Source of the DNA: Microbulbifer sp. MKSA007
GTDB lineage: Bacteria > Pseudomonadota > Gammaproteobacteria > Pseudomonadales > Cellvibrionaceae
Assembly: GCA_032615215.1 (NCBI GenBank)
Contig: CP128433.1
Location: 4,324,501-4,388,500, forward strand
Reading direction: 5' to 3'
Length of the DNA: 64,000 nucleotides
Part shown: positions 49,122 to 57,893 of the stretch, one piece after another
Position numbering within the stretch: the first letter of the stretch is position 1
Layout: each line of letters opens with the position of its first letter
The notes under the pieces: generated by a model
What the model was told of the DNA's origin: nothing
The model's input: the letters and a program-made list of their open reading frames with translations, nothing else
Databases searched by the model: none
Made by a program: the position numbers and the translations under genes

Positions 49122-49556
49122 ATGAATAACAGGGAAGAACTGGATATACGCGAAGTCTCCAAACTGTCGGGACTCCCCTCTTCCACACTTCGGTATTATG
49201 AGGAAAAAGGCCTGATAAAGTCATGTGGTCGTCGGGGGATTACCCGGATTTTTAAAGCCACAGTGATAGAACAGTTGTCCCTTATCTCCCTTGGCCGCTA
49301 CGCCGGTTTTTCCCTGGATGAAATTGGCGAGATGTTTTCCTCTAATGGCAACCCCGCTATCGACAGGGAGCAGCTTCTCGCCAGGGCCGACGATCTGGAA
49401 AAGAATATCCGCCGACTCGAAGCTATGCGCGATGGGCTACGCCATGTGGCCAACTGTCCCGAGGTCAATCAGCTGGAGTGCCCCAACTTCCAAAACCTGA
49501 TTAGGAAAGCTACCAAGTTACAGCATAAGGAAGACAGGAAACAGAAGCGACGCTGA
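49122..49556 (+). CDS. MerR-family transcriptional regulator
   Basis: This 144-residue protein has an N-terminal winged helix of MerR type (REVSKLSGLPSSTLRYYEEK, then GLI). The dimerisation helix LLARADDLEKNIRRLEAMRDG follows, then Cys residues NCPEVNQLECPNF in the C-terminal part. The Cys pair could bind metal or sense redox, but the spacing is not a clear match to CueR or ZntR. The divergent promoter with the MFS gene (49046-49121) is the likely target; I did not locate a spaced dyad confidently. Confidence 0.82.
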   Translation: MNNREELDIREVSKLSGLPSSTLRYYEEKGLIKSCGRRGITRIFKATVIEQLSLISLGRYAGFSLDEIGEMFSSNGNPAIDREQLLARADDLEKNIRRLEAMRDGLRHVANCPEVNQLECPNFQNLIRKATKLQHKEDRKQKRR

Positions 49557-49576
49557 CAGAATAGCAGCGAATAAAG

Positions 49577-51148
49577 TCAGGAGACACTAAACTCTGTCAT
49601 CATTCCCGAGTCCTCATGTTCCAAAACATGGCAGTGCACCATATAGGGCATATCCGGCATCGCCGGCAGCGGGAAACGAACAAATATTTCCGCTTTGCCG
49701 CCATCGGATATGGGCATCGTATCTTTCCAGCCGCGCATATAGAGTGGCGGTTCTGCATTATTGTATTTCGTGACTCGAAACTGGCAGCCGTGGATATGTA
49801 CCGGGTGTAGCATTCGGTCCTGTCCCTCTGAGATCTCCCAGCGCAGATCCTTATTCCTCGCAACCTTAAACCCGGGCTCGGTAAATGCAAAGGAAACCCC
49901 ATTAATCGCATTCGCAGTTAGCTGCTCTTTTAACGGCAATGCCGGCCCCTCAGTAATTAGCTTCAATACCTTGGCCACCACATCGGGGTTGGTCGTACCG
50001 GCGGCAACCATCTGCGGTAGCCCCGTTGCAGCAATCACTGCTTGCGCCTGCTTCTGTCGGTTCATTTGCATCACCAGCTTCTGACTGATTGGTGGCAGGT
50101 TTTGGGGGATCTGCGGCAGGGATACCAGGCTCTCCGGCAACTGTCCTTTTCCCTCAGATGTTCCAGGCACCACACTGAGAAAACTGTGAGCCTGATCAAA
50201 TGGCGGCAGGCGCATTATTGGCTGGGGCACTGGCAGTGCTTGGAAGTCGAAAGGCTTGCCATCGCGGGTGTCGATCATTACTTCGTAGCGCTCTCCCGCA
50301 GCAATAGGCAGTACATCCACTTTCACTGGTTCCGAGAGAAAACCGCCATCGCTGGCGATCACGTAGAGTGGTCGCTTGTCACTGGTGGCAAGCCGATAGT
50401 TGCGCCCGTTGGAGCCATCCAAAATACGAAAGCGCACCCAGCCTTTAGGTGGCCTGACCACCGGATTAATAACGCCATTAACCAGAAGTCGATCCCCACA
50501 ATAGCCCGCCGCAACCGTCACTTCGTTAAAGCGATGGAAGAACTGACCATCATCGGTAAAGCGGCGATCCTGAATCACTAACGGAATGTCATCCACACCC
50601 CACCGCGAAGGTATCGGCAGTGCATCGCCTTCTTCATCGTCGATAATAATCAATCCCGCCAAGCCTTTGAGTACCAACTCGGCGGTTGTCGGGTAGAGGT
50701 GGGGATGAAACCACAGGGTGGCGGCGGGCTGGATTATGTTCCAATCTACGGTCCAGGTTTCTCCAGGCTTCAATGGCATATAGGGGCCACCATCGGCATT
50801 GCCGGGTACGATTAGTCCATGCCAATGCGCAGTTACATTTTGCGGCAGATGATTGACCACGCTGACGGTTACTTTCTCGCCCTTGCGCACCCGTATCGCC
50901 GGACCTAAAAACGGACCATTGAACCCATATGTACGTGTAGTCACCCCCGGTAGGAAAGACTGCTTGCCCGGGCGCGCTGCCAATTTAATCCGGCCTTGCC
51001 CATCTGCACGCAACTCCGGGGGAATCGGTAAAGCCTGACGGCGCCCCTTCTGTGCCTGGGCAGCTTTGGAAGTCGACACCCCTGTTAGCAAGGCTGCCCC
51101 CAATGCGCCAGTGGCAAAACAAAATTCCCGTCGCGACAATTGAGCCAT
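49577..51148 (-). CDS. Multicopper oxidase with Tat signal
   Basis: The product is 523 residues. The N-terminus LSRREFCFATGALGAALLTG is a twin-arginine signal, so the enzyme is exported folded with its copper. The four copper-ligand motifs are present in order: HWHG, WFHPH, HPVHIHG and VHCHVLEHEDSGMM. The ligands sit in three cupredoxin domains, as in CueO/CotA/laccases. The Met after the last His indicates a type-1 copper with axial Met. It could oxidise Cu(I), Mn or phenols. A putative metal-sensing MerR gene lies next door. Confidence 0.88.
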   Translation of the reverse strand: MAQLSRREFCFATGALGAALLTGVSTSKAAQAQKGRRQALPIPPELRADGQGRIKLAARPGKQSFLPGVTTRTYGFNGPFLGPAIRVRKGEKVTVSVVNHLPQNVTAHWHGLIVPGNADGGPYMPLKPGETWTVDWNIIQPAATLWFHPHLYPTTAELVLKGLAGLIIIDDEEGDALPIPSRWGVDDIPLVIQDRRFTDDGQFFHRFNEVTVAAGYCGDRLLVNGVINPVVRPPKGWVRFRILDGSNGRNYRLATSDKRPLYVIASDGGFLSEPVKVDVLPIAAGERYEVMIDTRDGKPFDFQALPVPQPIMRLPPFDQAHSFLSVVPGTSEGKGQLPESLVSLPQIPQNLPPISQKLVMQMNRQKQAQAVIAATGLPQMVAAGTTNPDVVAKVLKLITEGPALPLKEQLTANAINGVSFAFTEPGFKVARNKDLRWEISEGQDRMLHPVHIHGCQFRVTKYNNAEPPLYMRGWKDTMPISDGGKAEIFVRFPLPAMPDMPYMVHCHVLEHEDSGMMTEFSVS

Positions 51149-51384
51149 GGGTCCACCTCCCTATGCGCCATAGCTCCAAGTGTCTAAGGCACTGGTCATT
51201 TTTATCCCCAGAAATCTTAGACGGCTTATTCCCATAGCCCAGTAGTATATTGCGACAACTGTGCACTCAATACAGAGTGGTACCCTGGTGCACAACTCCG
51301 TGATCCACAGCTCTTGTGTTCTAAGCGAACTCGGTTAACCTTGCCCACGAAAAGTTAGTAGCGAAAATAAGAAGAGTAATCCCT

Positions 51385-52119
51385 ATGCCGTTTCTTATTC
51401 TATCCATCCTTATTCAGGCAGCTTTTGTAATTCACGTGCTCAAAACCGGGCGCAACACCACTTGGATTTGGGTTCTGGTGATGCTGCCCATGGCCGGAGT
51501 TATTGCTTACCTGGTCCTGGAAATCCTGCCGGAATTAAACCAGTCACGCAGTGCCAAAAATGCGCGCAGGACGGTGCGGGAAGCTCTAAATCCCAATCGG
51601 GATATCCATCAGGCTACACAAGAATTGTCCCGTTCCAATAATGTGGAAAACTCTATGCGCATGGCTGATGAATGCGTGAAACGCGGCCTTTATCACGAGG
51701 CAAAAACTCTCTATGAAAAGTGCCTCCAGGGGGTTCATCAAGATGACCCTGAGCTGATGTTTGGGTTGGCACGCTGTCAGTTTGCTCTCAATCTGTTTGA
51801 ACCGACTAAAGAGACACTGGACCAATTAATCGAAAAGAACCCCGATTTTAAAAATCAGGATGCTCACTTACTTTACGCTCGTACACTAGCGGCATTGCAG
51901 CAAGTAAAAGAGGCCTACCACGAGTATGAAACGCTGTACCAATACTACAGCGGACCAGAAGCGACTTTTTACTTTGCCTTATTCTTGAAAGATCAATCCC
52001 AGGTGGAAAAGGCCAATGTCTTGTTTAATGAAATCCTTGATAAATCCAAAACACTGGGCAAGCACTACAAAGCGACCCATAAGCAGCTGTTAAAGCAGGC
52101 AAAACTGGAAGTATCCTGA
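51385..52119 (+). CDS. Membrane-anchored TPR-type protein
   Basis: The 244-residue product has two N-terminal membrane helices (FLILSILIQAAFVIHVL and WIWVLVMLPMAGVIAYLVL) in a PLD-nuclease-N-terminal-like arrangement. Helical TPR-like repeats cover about residues 85-240 (for example RGLYHEAKTLYEKCLQG and LMFGLARCQFALNLF). TPR domains bind proteins; the partner is unknown. It ends 22 bases before the EndoV-like gene, so the two are likely co-transcribed. Confidence 0.7.
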   Translation: MPFLILSILIQAAFVIHVLKTGRNTTWIWVLVMLPMAGVIAYLVLEILPELNQSRSAKNARRTVREALNPNRDIHQATQELSRSNNVENSMRMADECVKRGLYHEAKTLYEKCLQGVHQDDPELMFGLARCQFALNLFEPTKETLDQLIEKNPDFKNQDAHLLYARTLAALQQVKEAYHEYETLYQYYSGPEATFYFALFLKDQSQVEKANVLFNEILDKSKTLGKHYKATHKQLLKQAKLEVS

Positions 52120-52141
52120 ACCAATCACAACATTCGGCTCA

Positions 52142-52666
52142 ATGGAAAAAAAGGCTCCCAATATGATTTTGGCGGTAGATGTAGATTACCGGGACCCCGG
52201 AGCAATGGTAGCCGGGGTCGGCTTTGAGAATTGGTCAGCTCCTGAGCCCGAGCAACTCTATCTCAGTAAAATAGAGAGTACCTTGGCCTATGAGCCCGGT
52301 GCTTTCTACAAGCGAGAACTCCCCTGTATCCTCACCCTAATCGAAGAGCACGGGATAGAGACGGAACTGATTGTTATCGATGGTTATGTATTTCTCGGAG
52401 GGGAACAAAAACCGGGTCTGGGTGCCCACCTCTACTCTGCTCTCCAGCAGGAAGTTCCCATCATCGGTGTCGCCAAGAAACCGTTTAAGGACACGCCTTC
52501 AGAGGCGGAGCTGCTGCGGGGAAAAAGTGTAAAACCGCTGTATATCAGCAGCCTCGGTCTCCCTTTGCCAGAAGCCAAAAACTTGGTGAAAAAGATGCAT
52601 GGAGACCACCGTATCCCCACTTTATTGAAACGCGTGGACCGCGAGTGTCGAAAGTCCCCACGATAA
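52142..52666 (+). CDS. Endonuclease V family protein
   Basis: This 174-residue protein has ILAVDVDYRDPGAMVAGVGF, FYKRELPCILTLI, LIVIDGYVFL and IIGVAKKPF, the EndoV (Nfi) core with the catalytic Asp and Glu. EndoV nicks nucleic acid 3' of deoxyinosine or inosine. It is shorter than E. coli Nfi (223), lacking the N-terminal extension and part of the C-terminus. Starts at 52142 or 52163 are both possible; the second begins directly at ILAVDVDY. Confidence 0.82.
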   Translation: MEKKAPNMILAVDVDYRDPGAMVAGVGFENWSAPEPEQLYLSKIESTLAYEPGAFYKRELPCILTLIEEHGIETELIVIDGYVFLGGEQKPGLGAHLYSALQQEVPIIGVAKKPFKDTPSEAELLRGKSVKPLYISSLGLPLPEAKNLVKKMHGDHRIPTLLKRVDRECRKSPR

Positions 52667-53009
52667 TTCCCGAGAGAATGAAAGGCAGTTATCGCCGCCA
52701 TTTCCCAGTCACATCCCTGGGACTTTCTTCCTACATTTTCAATACTTATTTCTCATATCCTACCCCTTCGATGCCAGCAATAATTTTTCTATTCGGCGGG
52801 AAATAGCTACTGAAAGTAAAAACTACCTGGCATCCGTTTATCCCATAGGGATAATTTGGCGCTTAGATAGACGGCTAGAAGTAGCTAAGATCCCATACTG
52901 ATGTATTCGGCTCGTAGTTTTTGATGTCCACTTGTGAAGCGCGAGTGGACGATATTCATTAGCAGCCCCGAATGGGCTCCTTGGAAGTTTTGTAGTAAAG
53001 GAGTTACTC
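52667..53009. other. Upstream region of CRP10
   Basis: About 340 bases. A diverged 27-bp motif occurs at 52731-52757. No leader element E was found. It ends with the ribosome site TAAAGGAGTTACTC. Confidence 0.5.
52731..52757 (+). promoter_or_regulatory. 27-bp upstream motif, copy h (before CRP10)
   Basis: CTACATTTTCAATACTTATT continued by TCTCAT; weak match, about 250 bases before CRP10. Confidence 0.35.
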
Positions 53010-54368
53010 ATGAAGTTATGCGCCAGTATTGCGACACTCGCACTGGTTGCCTTTAGCGGCAATGCGCTGGGCACCAACTCTACTGACTTGGAACAAATCG
53101 GTTCAGGTAACTCAGCAAATTCCGATCAAACTGAAGCAGGTTTCGGCAATACTATTATCAAACGCCAAATAGGTGATACTAATACCGCTACCGCCACTCA
53201 AAGTAGCGGTGTTATTAACAGTAGTATTCAGAGTTCCCAAATCGGCAGTCAAAATGAGACCACGATATCTCAATCCGGTGGAACTTCTCTAAGTGCAACC
53301 AATACACAAATCGGATCGCAAAATACTTCCGAGATCACCCAAGATCTCTCTCTCGACAGCCAGGTATCTATTCTGCAACTCGGTACCTCCAACGCTTCCA
53401 CTATCGAACAGCGCTTTGGCAGCGGTAATACCATTACCAATATCCAGGATGGAGACAGTCACTTTTTTATTGGTCGCCAGGAAGCCAGTGCTAACGGCAG
53501 CATTTTTGTATTCCAGGACGGCGAAAGGCAAAGTGCCGTGGTAGAGGAAACCGCAGGCAATATAGGCAGTTCCGTTTTAATCTTCCAGTTTGATCGGGAC
53601 GACTTCGCCACCGCCAGCCTGGTTGCCACAATCGATGGCACCTTGGACATATTGCAGGATGGCAGCGATATCTATGGCGGGCTCGCACAATTTGCCAGTG
53701 TCAGCAGCAGTATGACCTTACGGCAAACAAACAATCGCCACTTCGCGTTTGCAACCCAAGTAGACAGTCTGTTCAATGACCTTCTGATTATCCAAAGGCT
53801 CGGCGATGCCAATATCACCTCGATTACCCAAACCGGTGCCTTTAATACCCTTGAGTTGCGCCAAAATGGTGGGGGCAACAACGCGGCTTTAGAACAATCC
53901 GCACTGAGTAGCAGTATCGACATACGCCAGACCGGTACCACCAACCAGATTACGGGTTCCCAGCTGGGTGCCGAATTCAACTCCATGAACAGTGAACAGT
54001 TCCTGATTGATAATGTGGTTGTTATTAATCAAGGCGGCTTCCTGATCAGCGCGACCAATGAACAAACCGGGTTGCAGAATGTTGCCAATATCGAGCAGGC
54101 TGGAACAGAAGTAGATATATTCACCCGTCAATTGGGTTTTGATAATCGAGCAACGTTTGAACAGGCTGGTGAGTCTCTTTCAATAAGCTCCCGCCAGTTT
54201 GGCGATAGTAATAACATCACCATCACCCAGAGCGGTGACTCCAACTCAGCCTTTAGCCTGCAAATTGGTAACAATCACACCAAGGAAATTACTCAGACAG
54301 GTTCTAATGGCCGCGCTTTTAACTTCCAGATCGGCGGCGAGAGTAATACTGGCGTAATCTTCCAATAA
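53010..54368 (+). CDS. Curlin-repeat secreted protein CRP10
   Basis: The 452-residue product has a signal peptide ending near GNALG. The mature start is TNSTDLEQIGSGNSANSDQ and the second block KRQIGDTNTATATQ. About twenty repeats, for example ITQTGAFNTLELRQNG, with several charged and aromatic substitutions. The tail QIGNNHTKEITQTGSNG, then QIGGESNTGVIFQ, matches CRP8 and not the CRP1-7 type. It is separated from the rest of the cluster by seven kilobases and abuts the CRISPR array. Confidence 0.86.
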   Translation: MKLCASIATLALVAFSGNALGTNSTDLEQIGSGNSANSDQTEAGFGNTIIKRQIGDTNTATATQSSGVINSSIQSSQIGSQNETTISQSGGTSLSATNTQIGSQNTSEITQDLSLDSQVSILQLGTSNASTIEQRFGSGNTITNIQDGDSHFFIGRQEASANGSIFVFQDGERQSAVVEETAGNIGSSVLIFQFDRDDFATASLVATIDGTLDILQDGSDIYGGLAQFASVSSSMTLRQTNNRHFAFATQVDSLFNDLLIIQRLGDANITSITQTGAFNTLELRQNGGGNNAALEQSALSSSIDIRQTGTTNQITGSQLGAEFNSMNSEQFLIDNVVVINQGGFLISATNEQTGLQNVANIEQAGTEVDIFTRQLGFDNRATFEQAGESLSISSRQFGDSNNITITQSGDSNSAFSLQIGNNHTKEITQTGSNGRAFNFQIGGESNTGVIFQ

Positions 54369-54384
54369 TTCCAGCCAAAATTCA

Positions 54385-54413
54385 GAAGCCCCCGGTAATA
54401 CACTGCGGGGCTT
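54385..54413 (+). terminator. Hairpin terminator after CRP10
   Basis: AAGCCCC/GGGGCTT with a 14-base loop, followed by TCGATT. It lies 17 bases past the stop. The U-run is weak. Confidence 0.6.
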
Positions 54414-54455
54414 TCGATTGCGATCGCTACAGGAAAAAGAAGAAGGGAAAAGTCG

Positions 54456-54971
54456 TTGTGCAGCCCCGCGAAAGCGGGGAACAACTAGGATGCACTCCGA
54501 CAACTTCTCCATCGTCGGTTTATCCCCGAGTATTCAGGGAACACCTTGCGCAGAGCACAAAGGCCATGCCTTATCCGGTTTACCCCTGTACAAACAGGGA
54601 ACAGTCGCGCAAAAGGAGCGCGATCATAGCACACCCTCATTACATCCCCGAGCCTTCGGGGAAACATTTTCAGAACTAATGTCCGTGCGCTATCGGCTAC
54701 GGTCCAGCCCCGCCCAGCGGGGGAACAAACTCAGGTGTCGGCACAACCCAACCCCACACTCGGTTTACCCCCGCAGCAGCGGGGAACAGCCTCAGTTAAG
54801 ATCGCCTTATTGCGCAATTACCGGTGCAACTCCGCTTATGCGGAGAACCTATTCGGAAAGGAGTGTATAACAGGATACCCTCCGGTTTAGCCCCGTATAT
54901 ACGGGGAACAGTATGAAGCTGGTTTGACCATCATCTCACCGGTCGATTTATCTCCGCTGATGCGGGGAACT
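54456..54971 (-). CRISPR. Type I-E CRISPR array with nine mutually different repeats
   Basis: Nine repeats (28 bases each) start at 54456, 54516, 54576, 54638, 54700, 54761, 54822, 54883 and 54944. The period is 60-62 bases and the eight spacers are 32-34 bases. The plus-strand form is CGGTTTATCCCCGCnnnnGC followed by GGGGAACA, the mirror of the I-E repeat, so transcription is expected on the minus strand, continuous with the cas operon. No two repeats are identical. The 16-base hairpin is kept in eight of nine (6-bp stem, 4-base loop; repeat 5 has a 3-base loop plus one G). Stem pairs change together: CCCTGT/ACAGGG in repeat 3, CCCCGA/TCGGGG in 4, CTCCGC/GCGGAG in 7, CCCCGT/ACGGGG in 8. The 5'-handle region ATAAACCG is variably preserved. 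Confidence 0.9.
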
Positions 54972-55086
54972 CACTAAATCTGCCTATTTGCTATCCGCTA
55001 AAGTCTTAGTATCGTTGCAGATACTTTTGAATCCCAGCCCTCGCTCTCAAACACTTCCAGCTGTATAAAAACTCTATTTATCCCAA
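54972..55086 (-). promoter_or_regulatory. Presumed CRISPR leader
   Basis: About 115 bases between the leader-proximal repeat (54944-54971) and the cas6e stop. Its position between cas6e and the array on the minus strand fits a leader, but no clear promoter box was identified. Confidence 0.45.
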
Positions 55087-55857
55087 TCAGATTCGGCGGA
55101 TTAACATCAATCCACAACCAAATGCTTTGGCCGGCCCCATACCCGCAAAAATATTTTTTATAAATAATTCAGGTTCAGTAACCAAAAGCTCTCCCCGGTA
55201 ATCCACAGAACTGAAACCAGCACCGCGCTGCTTTTTATGTAACAAATTCCAACGATACCCATTGCAGTGAAGCTTTGGTGGGTAAATATCAAATCCGAGG
55301 CGCGTTCCCCGGTGAATTAACCAGCTGCGGGCGGCAGTCTGGCTGACATCCTGTAACCGGGTTTCAATCTGCCCCTGGTCAAACTGCTCCGGCTTTTCCT
55401 GCACCAAGCTCTGCTTCAGCTGCCCTTTGCCACCTTCAACAGGTAAACCATGCAATTCGCACTGCTCCCGCAACCAATGGTATTGAGCATCCATCAGCAC
55501 ATCGTGCCGCTTGCCGCGCTTTTGCCCTTCAGTTTTACGAGCAATTGTAGGGTTCGCCCGCAGGCGGAAGGCCAGCCGATCGCCGGGGTTTAAGCGGGGC
55601 TCGAAGATTTTAGTCTCTACCAAAAATATCGGATTGTCCTGCGCAGGCCGGACTTTAGACAGCAGGTAATACACCGGTAGATTGCGTTTGCTAAGCAGCT
55701 GTTCCCGCGAAGATTCCTCACGAAATAAAAAGCGCTCATCACCCTCAAAAAGATCCCACAAGATTTGATGGATACCGTAGCTGTTCTCGCTGAGCAATCG
55801 GGCCAGCTGCTTCTGCACCGCTAGCGAGGGAGATAGTTGAACTCTGGATAAATACAT
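55087..55857 (-). CDS. cas6e: CRISPR-associated endoribonuclease Cas6e
   Basis: The product is 256 residues from ATG 55857 (MYLSRVQLSPSLAVQKQLAR). It has the family patterns HQILWDLFEGDERFLFR near the N-terminus, LRANPTIARK with RGKRHDVL in the middle, and a C-terminal Gly-rich GMGPAKAFGCGLMLIRR. Cas6e binds each repeat hairpin and cuts at its base to make crRNA. The conserved His-containing loop (YGIHQILW) fits the catalytic region of E. coli CasE. The upstream open extension (to 56130) is not protein-like for Cas6. It follows cas5e by 10 bases. Confidence 0.92.
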   Translation of the reverse strand: MYLSRVQLSPSLAVQKQLARLLSENSYGIHQILWDLFEGDERFLFREESSREQLLSKRNLPVYYLLSKVRPAQDNPIFLVETKIFEPRLNPGDRLAFRLRANPTIARKTEGQKRGKRHDVLMDAQYHWLREQCELHGLPVEGGKGQLKQSLVQEKPEQFDQGQIETRLQDVSQTAARSWLIHRGTRLGFDIYPPKLHCNGYRWNLLHKKQRGAGFSSVDYRGELLVTEPELFIKNIFAGMGPAKAFGCGLMLIRRI

Positions 55858-55867
55858 AGCCGCTCCC

Positions 55868-56625
55868 TTATGACTGCCAGAGATTTTCAATACGCGGCTG
55901 GAACTGCCAGCGCTTGCGAGATAGGGGCTGATCGAGACGGCTGAGCCGCTGTACAGATCCTGCTGAAAACACTCCATCTTCCGCAGAGAAATCATCCAAG
56001 CTACCCTCCCAGTAGTAACGACAACTCTCTTCAGTGGGCAACCAGCGCTCCTGCCGGGCCCATTCCGGTTGGTAATCCAGCAACTCCGGGGATTCATAAT
56101 GATCCAGGGCGCTGCGGAAATTATCCGCACCGATCACCCGTGCGGCAGTGGGGGCTGAAAGTGGAAATGCTTTTCGCCCTAGGTAGAGGTGATACTTTGG
56201 CCGGGCCAGGGCTTCACACAATTCCGCCAGAGTCCAGTTAGCCTCTTCACAGGATCTCAGGGCCACTATCGCCTGCGCATCCACCAGATACTCCCTGCGG
56301 GATAACAGGGTTCCCAGACGCGCTTTCCCTACAATCAGCTCATCCCGGCGCGTATGATAGCGGCGCTTGCCAGCGGAATCTGGGACCTGCACCGTGTGGA
56401 AATCCTTTAGCAAAGTGCCGACATTCAGCACCTTCACCGCCTGGCGATATTGCCGGGCCAGGCTCTGGTGTAAGTCCTCTCGCTCCCGGGGTATCCCCAG
56501 TGCCGCACCAAATAGTCCCGCGATAGCAGATTTACCCGGGTAGTGTGCGCTGTGGCGGGACTCTCCCACAGCTACTTCCCCCAGGAAGCCATGGCACCGT
56601 AAAGACGAAATACTAGGTATTCCAT
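55868..56625 (-). CDS. cas5e: Cas5e (CasD), one frameshift near the N-terminus
   Basis: The open frame 55868-56647 starts within an unrelated N-terminus. The true start is ATG 56625 in another frame, MEYLVFRLYGAMASWG, which joins GEVAVGESRHSAHYPGKSAI if one base is added at the C5 run 56578-56582. The corrected protein is about 252 residues and collinear with E. coli CasD. Cas5e caps the crRNA 5' handle in Cascade. The ATG lies 8 bases after the cas7e stop. A homopolymer sequencing error is more likely than loss, because the rest of the gene is clean. Confidence 0.88.
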
Positions 56626-56633
56626 AGCGCCAC

Positions 56634-57710
56634 CTATTCGCTGACAAAGGCTAAAAGTTCCTCGATATTACCTTCGCCAGTTACAGCATTGAGAACATAG
56701 CGGCTATCAGCACAATCCCCGTACACCTTATCGAAACTCTGCAATTGCTTTTGCAGTGCATCAATAGCGTCATGGGCGTAATCCTCGCTATAGCGATCAA
56801 CCGGCTTCAGGTAGGCCGCAGAGAGAGAGCGCGGTTGCTGGTCACCGGCTTCGGCCACGACATAAGAGGCATAGGCACGGCTGGCATAGCTGTTTTGTTT
56901 ACCGCTGGGAGAAACTTTAAGGATTGTCTCAGTCAGCGCAGCTACAGCTCGATCGGCCAGGGGTTTATCCCCGCCCAGGTTTTCAATGAGCAGCTCTTTG
57001 TTAATGCAGATATAGGAATAAAATAATCCCGCAGCAAAACCCGCCTCCCCCAAGTGAGCGGCACCGGCATCCTCGCTGCGATCATTCAGGTCATCTACCG
57101 CAGTAAAGTAATCATCTTCAATCACTACAGAGTGAGCCGAGAGCGCATGGGCTACCTGGCACGCAGCTTCAACGTTATAGGTAGGCTTGGAAGCGAGCAT
57201 GCGGCCAAACAAGGCGATATCCACCGCCATATTTTCCTTGCGCAATAAATCCAACTCCGCCTTCTCCGGCTCACGCCCCTCTTCTGCCAAGGTTTTCAGT
57301 AGTGCAATGATCCCGTTTTGCTCGGCACTACTGAGGTGAACTAACTGCTCGATTTCCAAGTCAGCCAGAGGGTTATCTTTTTCCGGCTTTTTTAACTTAC
57401 CGAATTGCTCGGCAATTTTCTGGGCCCACAATTTGGCCTTTTTTTCAGAGACGCCCAGCTCCAATAAAGTCTCATAGGCCAGTACCCCCTGACGCTTGGT
57501 TCTGGTACCAATGAGGCTATCCTTCTGCTCCGTTGCCAATACCTGCTGGAACAACTCTGACGTTCGCCAGTGACGCTTAAGGCTCTGGGAGGAAATTCGC
57601 AGGCGATCACAACCTCCCATCTTCGCTGTTTTTGGCCGCCCCAAATCATCCCGGTTCAGGTTCGCAGGGGGATAGGCGGTCAATACATGCAATTGAATAA
57701 AGCGGCTCAT
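56634..57710 (-). CDS. cas7e: Cas7e (CasC) backbone subunit
   Basis: The 358-residue product begins FIQLHVLTAYPPANLNRDD, then GRPKTAKMGGCDRLRISSQS, the CasC N-terminus. Later are AHSVVIEDDYFTAVDDL and ASRAYASYVVAEAG. Six copies form the Cascade backbone along the crRNA. Length matches E. coli CasC (363). A 183-base gap separates it from cas11, unusual for this operon, so it may have its own promoter. Confidence 0.96.
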   Translation of the reverse strand: MSRFIQLHVLTAYPPANLNRDDLGRPKTAKMGGCDRLRISSQSLKRHWRTSELFQQVLATEQKDSLIGTRTKRQGVLAYETLLELGVSEKKAKLWAQKIAEQFGKLKKPEKDNPLADLEIEQLVHLSSAEQNGIIALLKTLAEEGREPEKAELDLLRKENMAVDIALFGRMLASKPTYNVEAACQVAHALSAHSVVIEDDYFTAVDDLNDRSEDAGAAHLGEAGFAAGLFYSYICINKELLIENLGGDKPLADRAVAALTETILKVSPSGKQNSYASRAYASYVVAEAGDQQPRSLSAAYLKPVDRYSEDYAHDAIDALQKQLQSFDKVYGDCADSRYVLNAVTGEGNIEELLAFVSE

Positions 57711-57785
57711 AAATCTCTCCTTGTTGCGACCGTCAGGCCATCACATTACTTCGATTCATTTCTCAGGTATCTGATCAACAGTCAC

Positions 57786-57814
57786 TGTCAATCGGTCTGG
57801 CTTTGCTCTGTGCT
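57786..57814 (-). promoter_or_regulatory. Candidate internal promoter of cas7e
   Basis: On the minus strand, TTGACA (57791-57786) is followed after about 16 bases by TACCTG, a weak -10. It lies in the 183-base cas11-cas7e gap, about 75 bases before the cas7e start. Weak evidence. Confidence 0.3.
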
Positions 57815-57893
57815 TAGTGTTGTTATGGGAATAGCATTTAAAAATTCTTTAGGCCCCTAAGACCCCTTTAATTTGGAAACTTTTGAATTTTTC

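Noticed and set aside
54972..55086. Possible small cas2 or cas1 fragment between cas6e and the array
   Set aside because: Only 115 bases, no conserved residues; best read as leader.
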